A stretch of 63,403 nt of DNA from positions 1 through 63,403 of the IMG/VR virus record IMGVR_UViG_3300026512_000012, one strand, 5' to 3'. The notes beneath the pieces are model-generated. The model was not told the DNA's origin. It was given only the letters and a program-made list of their open reading frames with translations, and did no database searches. The stretch comes from a virus. The translations under genes and the position numbers were made by a program. Positions 53,901 to 61,214 of the stretch are shown here, piece by piece (positions within the stretch are counted from its first letter, which is position 1; each line of letters opens with the position of its first letter).

Positions 53901-55676
53901 AACAGTATTTTGATAAAATGTTTCAGCTTTTTTATCTACTTGTGCTTTAATATCATTAACAAATGGCATATAAGTTTTATCTTTCCATTTATCAAATTCT
54001 TGCTGTACATCAGCTATAGCATATTTATAGTTTTCAATTTTTACCCATTGTGTTGGTGTGTGCCCTTCAACATACCTATATATCTCCCCTTCTATATACT
54101 CATTTCCATTATTATCTGTAACATCACTTTCAGGTATCCATAAATCCCCTGTCTGTATAGCTATGCTATGCCCATTAATTACTCTTGATGAAGGAACACT
54201 ATCTCCACCAAATATAGTTCTTTTTCCATCTGCTGTATCTTGTGCCCTTGAAGCATCACTTAAAGCTTTTGTTATATCTACATCTGTTATATATACCCAA
54301 TAATATACAATACCTCTATCTGGGCTATCATCACTTATATCGTTATATACATACCTATAAGCTCTACCTGTCAGTCTATCGTAGTATAAATCTTTTAAAT
54401 GCCTATCTCGTTCAGTAGTAGTAACATCTTTGTCATTATCCACTCTAGGCTGAATACCATCTGTATCATACCAATAATAGCCATCATCTATTTTTACATT
54501 ATCTATTTCATACCATTCAGATTCAGCTGTATTAATTTTATATATTGATAACCATAGAGCAGTATCGGAAAAATCTGTATTCGTTAAATCTACTGTGTCA
54601 TTATCCCCTAAGTACTTATACATTTGACTATGTACTAATTCAAACACAAAATCATTTGTTACAACATCAGCAGATGTGTTGTCACTGCTATATTTAGCAT
54701 CATTCACACTAAACTCAGGAGTACCGTCTTTAAACCAAGTTGTTATTGCTTTATCTACTTGTATTTGCAAATCATTTATTTGAGTTGTTAATTCATTATT
54801 AAGAGTACTTAATCCTATATTTATTTTTTCAATAGCATCCTGATCCATTCGTACCCAACCATCACCATTAGGTCCTAGAGTACCACCCAGATACTGATAA
54901 TATATATCCCCTACTTGCTTAAATTGTCCTAATTTAGGGTCAGTACCTTCAACCCATTGTGTAAAATGCCCTGTAACCACTTCACTATGTTCTTGCAATG
55001 TTACATCTAATCCATCATACTTAGCAGTTAAATCTTGTTCAATACTCGCTCTAGCTTGATTAGCATCAGCTATTGTTTCATATGTTAATGCTAAATCTGC
55101 TATAGAGTCTTTGTTATACTTACTCTCTAATTTAGTATCTATTTCTGCAATAGCTGCATTAACATTTGCTATTGTTTTGTATGTAGTACTCAAGTTTGCT
55201 ATTGCTGTATTAGTATAATTTTTATATTCGCTTCTTAAAGCTGTAGTAGCTATTGCAATAGCCTCATCAACAGATGATGATACTTTATAGTTTATATCTA
55301 ATTCTGCTGTTATATCCCTATCTCCAGACTCTAATTCACTTCTTAATCTTGTCTCTACATCTCCAGTAACTATTGTTAAACTTTCATTTAATCCATTTAT
55401 TGATGCTGTTATACTGCTACTTAGATTATTTAATTGTTCTTCTATATTTTTAAATTTACTATTTATAGCTTGATTTATGGCTTCCTCAACCCATTGAGGC
55501 ACACCGCCTAGTAATTGTCCTTTATACATCCCAGGTGAGCTTAAAGTATATTCTGTATTTAATACTTCAATTGTCTTTTGAGCTGTTGTTGCAGTTTCAT
55601 TATTATCAACTACTGATACACTGTTTCGTTTAATTGATGTTGTCTCATCTTTAATAGCTTGTATAGTATTCGACAT
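50994..55676 (-). CDS. Tail fibre / tip protein, 1560 aa
   Basis: ATG after AAGGAATATT. The N-terminal 260 residues are helical with Ala/Ile/Asn repeats (SVDEAIAIATTALRS, TYKTIANVNAAIAE). The middle has repeated modules, each with a D-L-W or D-I-Y-Y segment and a W-V-x-M/I (GDLWIPESDV, GDIYYQYLGG), like receptor-binding tail proteins with carbohydrate-like modules. Residues about 1100-1450 contain turns of GTIDAD/NLNASNI and GGKITTG, similar to the C-terminal part of lambda J-type host-specificity proteins. It probably makes fibres or spikes that contact the host surface. A chaperone or enzyme site is not seen. Confidence 0.8.
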   Translation of the reverse strand: MSNTIQAIKDETTSIKRNSVSVVDNNETATTAQKTIEVLNTEYTLSSPGMYKGQLLGGVPQWVEEAINQAINSKFKNIEEQLNNLSSSITASINGLNESLTIVTGDVETRLRSELESGDRDITAELDINYKVSSSVDEAIAIATTALRSEYKNYTNTAIANLSTTYKTIANVNAAIAEIDTKLESKYNKDSIADLALTYETIADANQARASIEQDLTAKYDGLDVTLQEHSEVVTGHFTQWVEGTDPKLGQFKQVGDIYYQYLGGTLGPNGDGWVRMDQDAIEKINIGLSTLNNELTTQINDLQIQVDKAITTWFKDGTPEFSVNDAKYSSDNTSADVVTNDFVFELVHSQMYKYLGDNDTVDLTNTDFSDTALWLSIYKINTAESEWYEIDNVKIDDGYYWYDTDGIQPRVDNDKDVTTTERDRHLKDLYYDRLTGRAYRYVYNDISDDSPDRGIVYYWVYITDVDITKALSDASRAQDTADGKRTIFGGDSVPSSRVINGHSIAIQTGDLWIPESDVTDNNGNEYIEGEIYRYVEGHTPTQWVKIENYKYAIADVQQEFDKWKDKTYMPFVNDIKAQVDKKAETFYQNTVPANHTTAIGVVDSSDLDKYIGDLWKNTSTDPIKIKDNADNVIATYQGKNTEYIYSKIPNESNDTEFDYKWVEMEVPDIVYDKIDTKKAIYVQIDIPTNPEINDMWIPAEPDEWSVKEYDIGDIVKYRSNSSEKYKSYKAKNDIADTETEAPATDTANWELYPYESKEIYTYDGSNWTITTKYTEDLSKFVQATTMESHNIHLFTSNSASPAPGESDFVDTAGNGNNVQPSVGDLWRRTDENYGGVYAQTNKLYKYVSNNGNLSWELLPIEKAAVYGWIGGANKLLTDPETGSVTGWSFGDGSAVQSQFNISADHFAITKAGVPGNKVFNPFSIDMDGDSDDVQIKFNGAVEFSSVQGGPKTIRGPGMPGITGEFTITDESKGIATIYSWNLIPNTRPMLLVYIDEDNHQYTIGTWGVHYGFNIYTYEFTDDSVGKTFSINSSTGIKAGVVTADMKTALEIGSVYASTESSIEPLIVNANHEYQLISSLAPNEVANAINTNTTTIDGGKITTGSITAYQIHSNTIEGDNIKADTIDTDKIKISNIANAVNNRIANMINKGMISEATTNYQHPLIGGDSGFGIKSSDSTIAEIPVKLKDNITYSMFLKIKTDEATSDNPFLIDCELELTDVEANKYNEVFTASTTSDWQVFTHTFSFALLNKDIDTSLLRFKINDKETAGKSVYITDITLIEGNTVLTKWIGASLTEQTIIDGSRITTGTIDADKVTVTNLNASNITTGTIDASAIGVTNLNADNIAAGKLSSKDNKTYIDLTTNKVYIKNTTENFILNSEAQGTTDDPNIQGGYIKGTSIEGGSIKGATIEADSIKTGTIDIARLPAITIKDSEKFTDEQYLDDDEKFKYMHAYIEIPNKPFVNDKVTLTITVNIILKDGEDNQCTTPLIGVLKRQSIAPSSGDPDWQFHISGVATHSFTLEVEKDYTYYLMGKVFPEQMSTYKTYYTARELSYVGYLK

Positions 55677-55684
55677 AATATTCC

Positions 55685-56101
55685 TTATAATTCTTCTGTA
55701 GTAGTATCTTCTTGTACAGGAGGTGTAGTAGCATCATATACACTTATTGCTGCTATATTCTCTATTATAGAGGTTATAGCCACAGTGTTATCTGTAAAAT
55801 ATATCTGTAATATTCCTTTATATAATGGCTTACTATAATACCCATCTACTTTGTCACCTCTCTCTACTTGTAATCTTTGAGTATTCGTTGCAGTCATACG
55901 GCACATGACTATACCTTTTTGAGCATCTTGTACTATTACAGGTATTACGAACATTGTCTCCCCATCTTCAGTTTTCTTTATTACGAGACTACTATATTGC
56001 GGGTCTAGATGTGCTAAATTTTGTGGTAAAAAACTATCTCTTTGTAACACCCTGAGTGTAAAGACATACTCTAGTCCCGTAGGTATTGTAATATTAGTCA
56101 T
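55685..56101 (-). CDS. Small tail/structural protein, 138 aa
   Basis: A beta-rich protein (YVFTLRVLQRDSF, LVIKKTEDGETMFVIPVIV) with an acidic tail (TPPVQEDTTTEEL). Placed between the coiled 170-residue gene and the fibre gene, it may be an adaptor or fibre-base protein. The stop of the gene upstream and this ATG are 2 bases apart. No recognised family. Confidence 0.65.
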   Translation of the reverse strand: MTNITIPTGLEYVFTLRVLQRDSFLPQNLAHLDPQYSSLVIKKTEDGETMFVIPVIVQDAQKGIVMCRMTATNTQRLQVERGDKVDGYYSKPLYKGILQIYFTDNTVAITSIIENIAAISVYDATTPPVQEDTTTEEL

Positions 56102-56103
56102 TA

Positions 56104-56616
56104 TTACCCTTTCACTTCATTATACATATTCTGTATAGCAATATTTGTTAACAAATCTGGTACATTATCTGCTTTACCATTATTATAAATAGTTGTCCAT
56201 GAACCTGTTTGTATTTTAAGTAATTCTATAGGTATTTCTTTTTCTAATTTAATTATTTGTTGATCTTTTAATAATAAATCTTTAGTTGATTGATTTTCAG
56301 CTATTAACTTTTTACTATCTATTTCTTCTGTTTGAGCTTTAGTCAACTCAATTTGAGCTTCAATTTGTTTCTCTTGTAGAGTATATTGAACACTTTGTGC
56401 TATTACATTTTGAATAGCTCCTAAATATACAGTAGCATACTCTTTACCAACAATTCTACCACTATCAAATTCAACTTTAATGTTACCATTAACAGCTTCC
56501 ATCAATTTATCGAATATACCTGTACCTTGCCACTTATACCCACCATCACTATTACCAACTATTGAACCATTTACTAATTCATTTATTTGTATATCTGTAT
56601 CCATTTTATACCTCAC
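56104..56616 (-). CDS. Coiled-coil structural protein, 170 aa
   Basis: The N-terminal third is mixed, with GGYKWQGTGIFDKLMEAV, and residues 75-135 form a coiled coil (KQIEAQIELTKAQTEEI). The C-terminus is short and polar. It shares composition and helix pattern with the 300-residue coiled protein at 50068, so both could be parts of one needle- or stem-like assembly. It overlaps the next upstream gene by 11 bases. Function not known. Confidence 0.65.
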   Translation of the reverse strand: MRYKMDTDIQINELVNGSIVGNSDGGYKWQGTGIFDKLMEAVNGNIKVEFDSGRIVGKEYATVYLGAIQNVIAQSVQYTLQEKQIEAQIELTKAQTEEIDSKKLIAENQSTKDLLLKDQQIIKLEKEIPIELLKIQTGSWTTIYNNGKADNVPDLLTNIAIQNMYNEVKG

Positions 56617-56968
56617 ATATAAATATTATTGTAAATACATTTGCAGTAATACCTATATTTTTAATACTAACACCACTTGTAGTTTTTGTTACTTCTACAT
56701 TTGTAGCTAGTCCTTTTAGCTCTACTGCACCGTCTTCATCAAAATCACTTGTAGCTTTTGCATATATTTCAACATTTTTATATTTTGTAGGTTTAGGGTT
56801 ATGTTCAACTTCCCCTTCATACATAGGAGTAAAGATGGCATTATTTAATGATATAGTAACAGTATCATTTAATCCAATAGTTACATTATCTTTTTTATAG
56901 AATACTGTTCTTTTTACTGCTGTAGGAGTATATACTGTACTCTCAAAATTAATTGTACCATATGCCAT
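56606..56968 (-). CDS. Small beta-rich virion protein, 120 aa
   Basis: ATG after AAAGGATATAAT. A beta-sandwich-like pattern with alternating polar and hydrophobic residues (TVYTPTAVKRTVFYKKDN, VTISLNNAIF) and Val/Thr richness. It lies between the head decoration region and the tail genes, so it may be a decoration, neck or tail-tube protein. No known motif. Confidence 0.65.
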   Translation of the reverse strand: MAYGTINFESTVYTPTAVKRTVFYKKDNVTIGLNDTVTISLNNAIFTPMYEGEVEHNPKPTKYKNVEIYAKATSDFDEDGAVELKGLATNVEVTKTTSGVSIKNIGITANVFTIIFICEV

Positions 56969-56991
56969 ATTATATCCTTTATACTCTAATT

Positions 56992-57013
56992 ACAACCTAC
57001 CTTAGTAGGCTGT
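56992..57013. other. Short hairpin between two head/tail genes
   Basis: CCTAC (56996-57000) pairs with GTAGG (57005-57009) around a 4-base loop, with ACA/TGT outside after one mismatch. It stands 11 bases after the end (minus sense) of the LEM-like gene and before the 120-residue gene. No T run follows on the minus strand, so perhaps a processing site or weak pause. Confidence 0.4.
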
Positions 57014-57023
57014 ATTAAAGTAC

Positions 57024-57521
57024 TTATTTTATTTTTGCAAGCTCTGAATGATACTGTATAGAATATCTTTTTCTTAATACTGTATTATCAAGTCCTGTAT
57101 TTTGGTTTCTTACTGTTACTTGCATAAGTAGACTTTCTAGTACTCCTAAATGCCCTACAGTTACTTCTATTGGCTCATTTAACGGCAACAGTGCTGTTCC
57201 TAAGTCAAAGTACTCGTTACCACATGTAACTGATGCTACAGTTGTGTACATATTCTCTTTTGGATCATTATCTGTTATTGTTACTATTTTTGTTTTTCTA
57301 GCTTCTTTTTCTGCTTCTTTTATTTTTAATCTAAATTTCATTTCTGGATCATTTATATTAATACCAGTATCTCCAGCTTCTTGTTCTTTAATTTTAACTG
57401 GTACCTCTTTTGCTTTATAGGCTTCTTCAATTCTTTTTGCCAATGTTTCTTCCCCAATCTTTTCGCTGTACTTTATACCCAGCTCATCTGCTTCAGTTTT
57501 TAATTCTTCTATTTTACTCAT
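57024..57521 (-). CDS. Head-associated protein with LEM/HeH-like N-terminus, 165 aa
   Basis: I choose ATG 57521 because AAAGGAATTAG stands just upstream; a longer frame to 57557 lacks a site. Residues 2-35 (KIEELKTEADELGI with EETLAKRIEEA) match the two-helix LEM/HeH unit seen in small phage head and neck proteins. The C-terminal 80 residues are beta-rich, with VTVGHLGVLESLLMQV. Next to the capsid gene it may be a decoration or head-completion protein. The domain call is tentative. Confidence 0.6.
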   Translation of the reverse strand: MSKIEELKTEADELGIKYSEKIGEETLAKRIEEAYKAKEVPVKIKEQEAGDTGININDPEMKFRLKIKEAEKEARKTKIVTITDNDPKENMYTTVASVTCGNEYFDLGTALLPLNEPIEVTVGHLGVLESLLMQVTVRNQNTGLDNTVLRKRYSIQYHSELAKIK

Positions 57522-57592
57522 TATACTAATTCCTTTATGGTTTTTTAGTCTTGTCAAAGATGTTCAAGACATCAACATATTTTCTATTTTAC

Positions 57593-57619
57593 ATTAAGGG
57601 TGCTTTAAGCACCCTTAAT
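57593..57619 (-). terminator. Perfect hairpin downstream of the major capsid gene
   Basis: ATTAAGGGTGCT (57593-57604) and AGCACCCTTAAT (57608-57619) pair over 12 bp with a 3-base loop, beginning 11 bases past the capsid stop on the minus strand. On that strand the following bases are AT-rich without a T run. It may be a partial terminator that sets high capsid mRNA relative to downstream tail genes, or an RNase-protecting 3' end. Confidence 0.65.
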
Positions 57620-57629
57620 ATTCTAGTAT

Positions 57630-58814
57630 CTATTTAGATACACATACACTCATTCTTAGTACTGCTTCTGGCTTCAATAGAATTGACGCATAAAAGAAGT
57701 TATAACTAAAGAATCCTTTAGTTGCATAAGGGTTGTTCAAACTTGCATCTGAAGGAGCTTTAGCATTAAACTTAATTCTATTCATACCTCTTAGTCCTAC
57801 AGTTGCGATTGCATCTTGTGATGGAAACAATATATAGTGAACATCAAAGTTACTACCATTGTTAGCCAAATCACCGACATAATTGTCACCCACAGCAGCA
57901 CCACCACCTATATTAGCTAGTGCACTTTCAGATTCAATGAATCTAGCTTCATGCATTGCACCTACTTCACCTTGAGCAGCAGTTTTTGGATTACCATACT
58001 TATGGAACGGTACATATACATACTCAGTCTCAGCACCAGAACCTCTAGTTAAGTTTTCTAGATCACCTTTTACATCTGAACCTATAATAGCATAGAAAGC
58101 TTTAGCAACAGGTTTTGTACCAATCTTAGTAGAACCTTCTACTATTGATGTATTTTTCTGTGCTCTATTTCTAACTAGACGTCTTATACCTTTTCTAATC
58201 AAGTTATAACTAACTCTCCACTTAACATCTTCTGAACCATCGTCAGCAATACCATTAGCCATACCAGCATCAGTAGTTGCAGTACCTGCAAACATTTGAG
58301 TAGGAGTATTTAGCATATCTATTTGTAGTAAATCTTCATATCTACTATTAGCTAGTGCACCTAGTTCTTCTCTATATCTAACTTGTATAGCATCTTCTGA
58401 GAATAATTCTACTTCGTCAGTATAAGGCAACATTTCACCAAATCTAGCAAATGAAGTTGAGAATGTTATTTTCTCTAGTTTTCTTTCATTAGTAGCTCCA
58501 ACACCTTCTGTCAAACTTGCACCTGTACCATCGGTAGCTAGCAATTGAGTTCTAACTGTATTTAGATCTCTACCTGTTAGAAATCCTTTTGAACCAAATT
58601 CAGGATCTGTGATTTGATTTCTATCATACATATGTAGAAATTTACTAATCTTGTATGTTTTACCCCTCTTCTTTGGTTGATATTTCTTAGTAGCAAATTG
58701 TCCATAGACATTTACTCTATTAGCCGCTTTTATCCCTGCTTTGTCATAGAAGTGCAATATAGTATTTGCTCCACTAGTACTGTTTGTTCCGTTTCCATAT
58801 ACACTTGTAGCCAT
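57630..58814 (-). CDS. Major capsid protein (N4 gp56 family)
   Basis: 394 residues, close to the length of N4 gp56. The start is MATSVYGNGTNS, followed by LHFYDKAGIKAANRVNVYGQ and YKISKFLHMYDR. Later come EGVGATNERKLEKITF, ARFGEMLPYTDEVELFSED, a Gly-rich loop and SYNFFYASILLKPEAVLRM near the end. This pattern of a short N-arm, E-loop and long strands is that of N4-type HK97-fold capsid proteins. It lies between scaffold and head-completion genes. The capsid role is near certain from order and family resemblance. Confidence 0.88.
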   Translation of the reverse strand: MATSVYGNGTNSTSGANTILHFYDKAGIKAANRVNVYGQFATKKYQPKKRGKTYKISKFLHMYDRNQITDPEFGSKGFLTGRDLNTVRTQLLATDGTGASLTEGVGATNERKLEKITFSTSFARFGEMLPYTDEVELFSEDAIQVRYREELGALANSRYEDLLQIDMLNTPTQMFAGTATTDAGMANGIADDGSEDVKWRVSYNLIRKGIRRLVRNRAQKNTSIVEGSTKIGTKPVAKAFYAIIGSDVKGDLENLTRGSGAETEYVYVPFHKYGNPKTAAQGEVGAMHEARFIESESALANIGGGAAVGDNYVGDLANNGSNFDVHYILFPSQDAIATVGLRGMNRIKFNAKAPSDASLNNPYATKGFFSYNFFYASILLKPEAVLRMSVCVSK

Positions 58815-58844
58815 TTTATTTTCCTTGTTTATATTTTATATAAA

Positions 58845-60110
58845 CTACAAATTATCCTCTAACTTTTTATACCATTCTTCGAATGCTTCATCGCTATCTT
58901 CTAAATAATCTGTAGCTGTTTTCTTACCAGCCCTACTTCTTGTAGTACCAGCTGCCTTCCGTTTAGATGAGTTAACAGATCTTTCATTTCTTTTAACTTC
59001 TTCAGCTTTTATTTTTGCTAATCTGTTTGCCTCTATCTGAACAGCTTTTTCTTGTTGCTCTTTTTTTTGTGCAAGTGCTTGCTGAACCAACTCTTGTTGT
59101 CTTTGCTCTGTCAAATACTGTGCACCAGCTGCTTTGTAATACTCAATGTCTGATCTTTTTCCGCCATCTAGTACTTTCAATTTCATAGCTCTAGGACTTA
59201 CTATATCAAACATTCCATTTTTAATATCATTATGTAACCCTACTATATCATTAGGATTTGAAGCCATTGCTTCTTTACTGACATCATCCCATTGTTTCAC
59301 TATTACATTTTCTGTTATAGCAAATTCAGGATCTGCACTTATACTTTCTAGTACATCATCTACAGTAATCTGATCAGCTGTTCTGCCATACCTAGTAGGT
59401 ACGAACTCTTTAGCTTCTTCTAATTCTAATTCCATAGGATCCACACCAGCTCTCTTTATGATTGCTGCTACTGCTTCTGGTTTCTTTTCATTTATAGCAT
59501 CTGCTAATAAGTTTAAATCATCTACAGATAACTTAGCAGCTACTGCTGTATCTACAAGCTCTCTGTGACTTTTTATACCCTGTGTCTTTTTTGTATAGTC
59601 CACTGACTGCCCAAACACTGTTGGGTAACTATCCAACATTTCTTGAATAGTAAACTCAAAATCTTTACCAGCTGCTTTGAACTTTCTTTTTTCATCTAGG
59701 TCTATAACTAGTTTATCATTTTCAGATTTTACTTCCTCATTAGGTTTTCCGTTATTGTTAGTCTTGTCAGACTCATCTTCGGTTCCTTCTTTTTCAGTAT
59801 CTTCTGAATCTTTTTCACTGTCATTATCACCATTACTATCATCTGTTACGGAATCCTCATCAGAGTTAACATCACTATCATTCTCATCTAGTTCGTGCTC
59901 TTCTGCAGGTTGTTCCAAATCATCATCATCTTCATCACTATTATCATCTTCAATATCATTAACGCTATTCTCTTCTGAATCGTCTTGTATTGAATCATCA
60001 TCATCTATACTTGCTTGGGCTTCTTTGAAAGCTGCTTCTAGCTCTTCATCATCCATATCGAACAATTCTTCCTCACTGTATCCAGTGTTAGTTTTTTGTT
60101 CTGCACTCAT
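58845..60110 (-). CDS. Capsid scaffolding protein
   Basis: 421 residues. The first 130 are extremely acidic (Asp/Glu/Ser-rich, with DDDDLEQPAEE). The middle is helical, then comes a Gln/Lys/Glu coiled part and a basic C-terminal section (SSKRKAAGTTRSRAGKK) ending in an amphipathic helix with EEWYKKLEDNL. That layout is typical of scaffolds that bind the inner capsid by the C-terminal helix. It stands directly before the capsid gene, as in N4 and T7-like phages. The acidic region may be degraded or lost at maturation, but no protease gene is obvious nearby. Confidence 0.8.
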   Translation of the reverse strand: MSAEQKTNTGYSEEELFDMDDEELEAAFKEAQASIDDDDSIQDDSEENSVNDIEDDNSDEDDDDLEQPAEEHELDENDSDVNSDEDSVTDDSNGDNDSEKDSEDTEKEGTEDESDKTNNNGKPNEEVKSENDKLVIDLDEKRKFKAAGKDFEFTIQEMLDSYPTVFGQSVDYTKKTQGIKSHRELVDTAVAAKLSVDDLNLLADAINEKKPEAVAAIIKRAGVDPMELELEEAKEFVPTRYGRTADQITVDDVLESISADPEFAITENVIVKQWDDVSKEAMASNPNDIVGLHNDIKNGMFDIVSPRAMKLKVLDGGKRSDIEYYKAAGAQYLTEQRQQELVQQALAQKKEQQEKAVQIEANRLAKIKAEEVKRNERSVNSSKRKAAGTTRSRAGKKTATDYLEDSDEAFEEWYKKLEDNL

Positions 60111-60430
60111 TACTTATCCTCATCTATATCTATAGTTTCATCATCTTCTTCAGCACCTATGGACTTACCTAGCTCTTTAATTGTATTGAAATGGTCTTGT
60201 AATGCACTTACAGCTATTAAACCTTCCATAACATCTGTTCTAGCATTTGCAGCTTTTACAGAATCGTGTGATAATATTCCTACACCTGTTACAGCTTTGT
60301 CTGTAAAGTACCCATCTAGTATTACTTTTTTAAAGTCTGTATTATTATACAATCTTTCTAATGCTTCTGCTTGGTCTAGCCAATACCCTGAATCTTCTCT
60401 ACTTATTGCTACTCGGTTAATCATATCCAT
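60110..60430 (-). CDS. Small head-region protein, 106 aa
   Basis: ATG with AAAGGAATCATA upstream. A helical protein with an acidic C-terminus (GAEEDDETIDIDEDK) and no recognised motif. The scaffold ATG overlaps its stop, so they are co-translated. In N4-like phages a small gene of this type precedes the scaffold, but I cannot name it. Confidence 0.65.
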   Translation of the reverse strand: MDMINRVAISREDSGYWLDQAEALERLYNNTDFKKVILDGYFTDKAVTGVGILSHDSVKAANARTDVMEGLIAVSALQDHFNTIKELGKSIGAEEDDETIDIDEDK

Positions 60431-60457
60431 TATGATTCCTTTGGTTTAAATTTTGAT

Positions 60458-60510
60458 CCCTATTATAGGGCTATCAATACAAGTATTATACATTGTACTC
60501 ACTTAAGTTT
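60458..60510 (-). promoter_or_regulatory. Intergenic hairpins and possible -10 element
   Basis: In the 91-base gap before the 106-residue gene, CCCTATTATAGGG (60458-60470) forms a 5-bp stem with a 3-base loop. CTTAAG occurs twice 5 bases apart near 60504-60520. On the minus strand, TGTATAAT stands near 60480 as a candidate -10 box, but I see no good -35. The gap may hold a late promoter or a message break between the portal block and the scaffold/capsid block. Confidence 0.35.
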
Positions 60511-60521
60511 TTCTTAAGGCT

Positions 60522-60788
60522 CTACATACCACTTGCTGCCAGGCTTGGTTCTCCACTAGGTTGAGGGGTTTGCTGTGATGCTTGTTGTTGTTGCTGTATC
60601 AATTGTATAGCCATATCTATAACTTCTTTAGGTACACCCATTTTTAACAACTCTTCTGGTGTTTTACCACTCATAAGTAGTTGTACAACTTTCATAACTA
60701 ATTCTTTCATTTGTGCTTGTTGATCTTCTTGAGGAGAAACTGCTTCTCCCATTCCAGCAGCTGCTAGACTTTGTCCTTGTGGTTCCAT
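60522..60788 (-). CDS. Small Gln-rich head protein, 88 aa
   Basis: A low-complexity protein with a central helical hairpin (KVVQLLMSGKTPEELLKMGV, then VIDMAIQLIQQQQQ). It is bracketed by near-identical ends, SLAAAGM at residues 7-13 and SLAASGM at the C-terminus. Similar short proteins lie next to portal genes in several podoviruses. Ribosome site AAAGGATATAAA. Function unknown; perhaps a portal or scaffold partner. Confidence 0.65.
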   Translation of the reverse strand: MEPQGQSLAAAGMGEAVSPQEDQQAQMKELVMKVVQLLMSGKTPEELLKMGVPKEVIDMAIQLIQQQQQASQQTPQPSGEPSLAASGM

Positions 60789-60806
60789 TTTATATCCTTT
60801 ATTCTA

Positions 60807-61214
60807 TTAATATTTAATACCATTATTAGCATTGTACATCATTTCTGCTAAAGCTGCATCACCTTGTGCATTCTGACTATCTTGTTTTCTATATCTTTCA
60901 TCTTCAGTATCATGTAATTTTCTAAATGCCATAGTGGTGTTCATATTTATCGGCCTACCTACTACATCTCCCACTGGTGTCATATCTAGTTCTCTACCAT
61001 CATTTCCTAACAGTCTTTCATACATACTTTTCACACCATGCTCGACACCTGCTTGAAATCCAGCTTTTGCTAATCCTAGATCTGCTTGCTGTTTACCAGC
61101 ATTCATTGCTTGTTGCAATGCTAAGTTTATATTGTGCTGTAATGTTTCATCTTTAGCTGCTTGGGCTATTCTAGCATTTTCATTATTTTTAGCCACTTCA
61201 CTTGTTATACTCAT
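60807..61214 (-). CDS. Portal-adjacent protein, 135 aa
   Basis: The ATG overlaps the portal TGA stop (ATGAG), so it is coupled to the portal. The protein is helical and Ala/Gln-rich in the first half (NLALQQAMNAGKQQADLG), polar afterwards. No known motif. Likely a head-completion or internal protein by place only. Confidence 0.65.
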   Translation of the reverse strand: MSITSEVAKNNENARIAQAAKDETLQHNINLALQQAMNAGKQQADLGLAKAGFQAGVEHGVKSMYERLLGNDGRELDMTPVGDVVGRPINMNTTMAFRKLHDTEDERYRKQDSQNAQGDAALAEMMYNANNGIKY

